Positions 20,962-22,863 of a stretch of DNA of 22,863 nt are shown here, one piece after another. Where the stretch lies: positions 1 to 22,863 of the forward strand of contig JANWXG010000012.1 in assembly GCA_025057335.1 (NCBI GenBank). Reading direction: 5' to 3'. How positions within the stretch are numbered: position 1 is the first letter of the stretch; every line of letters begins with the position of its first letter. A model generated the notes under the pieces. That model did no database searches. It saw nothing but the letters and a program-made list of their open reading frames with translations, and had not been told where the DNA came from. A program made the translations under genes and the position numbers. This DNA is from a bacterium (GTDB taxonomy: Bacteria; Armatimonadota; HRBIN16).

Positions 20962-21378
20962 CTATTCGCTTTGCTGGGTGTCTTCCTGCTCTGACGCGCT
21001 CTCTGGCAAGTGAGGTAGGATCTTCGCCAGAATGTGCTGCTTGGGCATCAGCCCCACCAGCCGCTCACGGGCGATGCCTCGCCTAAAGAGGATGAGCGTC
21101 GGGATGCCCTGAATGCCGTAGGCGTTAGCAGTGACAGGGTTTTCGTCGGTGTTCAGCTTGACCACCTTAAGCCTGCCCTGATACTCGCGAGCAATCTCCT
21201 CCAGAATCGGCGCCAGCATCCGACAAGGGGCGCACCATGGCGCCCAAAAGTCCACCAGCACAGGCAGGTCGGACTCCAGCACTTCCTGCTTGAATGTGCT
21301 GGCACTCACATGCTGAATCAGACCGCTCTCCGCATGGTCAGATGCCTGACGACGCCCAAAGAGTCCAAAAAGCCCCAT
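20962..21378 (-). CDS. Thioredoxin-fold protein with CAPC active site
   Basis: This 138-residue thioredoxin has a short basic N-terminal extension (MGLFGLFGRRQASDHAES) before the domain. The active site is WCAPC (Cys49, Cys52) rather than WCGPC; the cis-proline loop is GIPTLILF. FWAPWCAPCRMLAPILEEIA and VVKLNTDENP are otherwise standard. I start at the ATG at 21378, where AAGGGAGGT lies upstream; an in-frame ATG at 21408 has no site. A small membrane protein with an in-frame TGA follows 13 bases later, suggesting a redox partnership at the membrane. The C-terminal tail is acidic and glutamine-rich (ESASEQEDTQQSE), probably disordered. Confidence 0.93.
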   Translation of the reverse strand: MGLFGLFGRRQASDHAESGLIQHVSASTFKQEVLESDLPVLVDFWAPWCAPCRMLAPILEEIAREYQGRLKVVKLNTDENPVTANAYGIQGIPTLILFRRGIARERLVGLMPKQHILAKILPHLPESASEQEDTQQSE

Positions 21379-21463
21379 CGCATCAACCTCCCTTGGGGAG
21401 TGTCTCATACGCTTTGATTACCGTAGATTTAGATACGCTCGCCCCGCAGGCGGATTCACGCCC

Positions 21464-21469
21464 ATTATA
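21464..21469 (-). promoter_or_regulatory. -10 element of thioredoxin operon
   Basis: A perfect TATAAT on the minus strand, about 85 bases before the thioredoxin start. The -35 region (GAAACA at 18-base spacing) is weak. Confidence 0.5.
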
Positions 21470-21482
21470 CCCCGCGTTGCGA

Positions 21483-21488
21483 TATAAT
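21483..21488 (+). promoter_or_regulatory. -10 element of methyltransferase gene
   Basis: A perfect TATAAT, about 52 bases before the ATG at 21541. No good -35 hexamer is visible. It lies 13 bases from the oppositely oriented TATAAT of the thioredoxin operon, so the two promoters overlap back to back. Confidence 0.5.
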
Positions 21489-21540
21489 GTTTCCCAGCAC
21501 AGCAAGCGTAAAGAGTAGCGCGGGGAGCGTATACAACCAT

Positions 21541-22503
21541 ATGCCCTATCGATGCGTGTGGTGTCACTCCGGTCAAGCGTCACGCACTTTCGTCGCGCGA
21601 GAGCGACTGTTCGGCATGGAAGGGGAGTTCGAGTATGCCGAGTGCGCCGCGTGTGGCTCACTGCAAATCCTCCATCCCCCTAGCGACCTGTCGCGCTACT
21701 ATCCTCGCGAGTACGATGCCTACAACGCCCTGCCAGACACCTACTATCGGGGATGGTTGGGGGTAATCCGCTCCTGGCGCGACTACACGGTCGCGACAGG
21801 CAGGGGATGGCTGGGCAGGCTCGTGCTGCTCGTACATCCGCAGCAGGACCCGCGCGTACGCAGCCTCCGCTTGCTGAACCTTGCCCCTGATACGCGGGTG
21901 TTGGACGTTGGCTGTGGCAGCGGACTGTTGTTGCTGATTATGCATCGGATAGGCTTCCAGCACGCAGAGGGCATCGACCCATACTTCTCCAGCGACCGAC
22001 CTGTTGGAGGAAGGGTTCCCGTCTACCGTCGCACGCTACAACAGCACGTCGAGTCGCAGCCCCCGCCGTATGATGTGCTGATGTACCACCATGTGCTGGA
22101 GCATATCGCCGACCCCGAGAGGGAACTGAGGCTGGCTCAACAGCTGCTCAAAACAGGGGGAAGGGTGCTGGTGCGTCTGCCTCTGGCAGGCTCCTACCAC
22201 TGGAGGCAGTACGGCACCGACTGGTTTCAGCTGGACGCTCCGCGTCACCTGAGCATCCCCTCGGTGGGGGGAATGAGGTCTCTGGCGGAACGCAGCGGCT
22301 ACACGGTGGAATACATCGGCTTCGACGCCTTGCCCCTGCACCTGCACGCCAGCGAGCTGTACCGCCGGGGCATCCCGGGCAGGCAGCACCGCCCCGATAT
22401 GCACTCCCGTGCACAATGGAGAGAGTTTGCCCGCCTGACCGAACGCCTCAACCGCACGGGGGAAGCCGACTCTGGAGTGTTCCTCCTCAGGAAAGGGGAA
22501 TGA
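21541..22503 (+). CDS. Class I SAM-dependent methyltransferase with N-terminal zinc-ribbon-like motif
   Basis: This 320-residue protein starts with two cysteine pairs (CVWCHSG at 4-10 and CAACGS about 35-40), a zinc-binding-like module common in methyltransferases of sugar and secondary metabolism. The Rossmann methyltransferase core follows: motif I is VLDVGCGSGLLL (about 120-131), then GIDPYF, and YDVLMYHHVLEHIADPEREL (post-I/motif II region with the HVLEH signature). The end VEYIGFDALPLHLH resembles methyltransferase_11/23-type proteins. I start at the ATG at 21541: the -10 TATAAT overlaps the longer open frame's first codon at 21487, which would therefore not be transcribed, and GGGGAG lies about 14 bases upstream. 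The substrate is unknown; a glycan or lipid is possible. It is convergent with the amidotransferase gene, seven bases apart. Confidence 0.9.
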   Translation: MPYRCVWCHSGQASRTFVARERLFGMEGEFEYAECAACGSLQILHPPSDLSRYYPREYDAYNALPDTYYRGWLGVIRSWRDYTVATGRGWLGRLVLLVHPQQDPRVRSLRLLNLAPDTRVLDVGCGSGLLLLIMHRIGFQHAEGIDPYFSSDRPVGGRVPVYRRTLQQHVESQPPPYDVLMYHHVLEHIADPERELRLAQQLLKTGGRVLVRLPLAGSYHWRQYGTDWFQLDAPRHLSIPSVGGMRSLAERSGYTVEYIGFDALPLHLHASELYRRGIPGRQHRPDMHSRAQWREFARLTERLNRTGEADSGVFLLRKGE

Positions 22504-22510
22504 GACCGTG

Positions 22511-22863
22511 TTAGACCGTTAGAGCCTCCCGGAAAAAGTTCTGCAGTATGCGCTTGCCGTCGGGGAAGCGTTCCGTGTACAGCTCGGGATGGAACTGCAC
22601 GCTCACTATCGGTCTCTCCAGATGGCGCATCGCCTGGATACGGCATTCGGGCGTGGAAGCGAGCAGCTGAAAGCCGGGCGGTAGCGTTTTGACCTCACAG
22701 TAGTGCGCCTCGCGTACGATGGGCGGGTCGCCGCATCCCTCGAACAGGGGGTCTGGCTCGTGCACCGTCAGCTCATAGAAGCCGTTCTCCATAAAATACT
22801 CGGGATGGTAGTCGTAGTTGATGATAGGCTCGCCAGGACGGCGCCGGCGCATCGGCTCGTCAT
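22511..22863 (-). CDS. Class I glutamine amidotransferase, C-terminal part (runs off window)
   Basis: This is the C-terminal 117 or so residues of a class I (triad) glutamine amidotransferase. The catalytic His and Glu are in VSVQFHPELYTERFPDG, followed by the usual final helix RILQNFFREAL. The nucleophile cysteine would be in the missing upstream part. The frame stays open to the window edge (DEPMRRRRPGEP), so the internal ATG at 22852 is unlikely to be the true start. The loop YDYHPEYFMENGFYELTVHEPDPLFEG is compatible with free-standing amidotransferases of the peptidase C26/GATase group; which amidated product it serves cannot be told. It ends seven bases from the convergent methyltransferase stop. 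Confidence 0.85.
   Translation of the reverse strand, partial: DEPMRRRRPGEPIINYDYHPEYFMENGFYELTVHEPDPLFEGCGDPPIVREAHYCEVKTLPPGFQLLASTPECRIQAMRHLERPIVSVQFHPELYTERFPDGKRILQNFFREALTV

Noticed and set aside
21487..21540. Upstream start of the methyltransferase at 21487
   Set aside because: That ATG lies in the -10 hexamer and would precede the transcript start.

Overview
The window reads as a GC-rich bacterial chromosome segment, most probably from Armatimonadota. The best marker is the prepilin at 17360-18145, whose FTLIELLVVIAIIAILAAIL helix continues into a FPVFARAREQARK / CLSNLKQIG / MYVQDYDE sequence typical of that phylum. Two DUF1080 proteins, a CehA/McbA-type PHP protein and an adenosylcobalamin-dependent ribonucleotide reductase fit the same picture. 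No rRNA, tRNA, CRISPR array, transposase or phage gene was seen.

Layout. 1-748 holds no convincing gene, only decayed dispersed repeats. 749-3249 (minus) is an operon gatA - coiled-coil protein - small unknown protein. 3250-4033 is a dense repeat cluster. 4034-5266 (minus) is a DegT-family aminotransferase. 5426-10018 (plus) is a nrdR-nrdJ operon behind a promoter that carries two candidate NrdR boxes; nrdJ contains a 401-residue LAGLIDADG intein placed directly before the catalytic thiyl-radical cysteine, and a good hairpin terminator follows. 10093-11103 (plus) encodes a lamin-tail-like protein and a YqaA-type membrane protein whose ribosome binding site lies in a perfect hairpin. 11225-13313 (plus) is an overlapping enolase-superfamily epimerase and DUF1611 pair resembling dgcA-dgcN (D-glutamate catabolism). 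13342-16717 (minus) is a secreted PHP-domain protein followed by a DUF1080 protein. 17124-18145 (minus) is a prepilin plus a small membrane protein behind a perfect consensus promoter. 18938-19618 (minus) is a second DUF1080 protein; 19774-20736 (plus) is a PflX-like radical SAM protein. 20770-21378 (minus) is a thioredoxin and a 59-codon membrane protein interrupted by one in-frame TGA. 21541-22503 (plus) is a SAM methyltransferase, convergent with the C-terminal part of a class I glutamine amidotransferase that runs off the right edge.

The four long gene-free stretches (1-748, 3250-4033, 16718-17123, 18146-18937) are filled with the same families of short imperfect palindromes, often in the same order. 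They probably form hairpins and explain many spurious open reading frames.

The most notable observation is the small thioredoxin-linked membrane protein: the TGA sits where related small proteins, as I recall them, have a conserved cysteine, and both halves are otherwise intact. It is either a new selenoprotein or a very recent nonsense mutation. Next are the intein at the radical cysteine, the NrdR boxes in its promoter, and the hairpin that hides the YqaA ribosome binding site.
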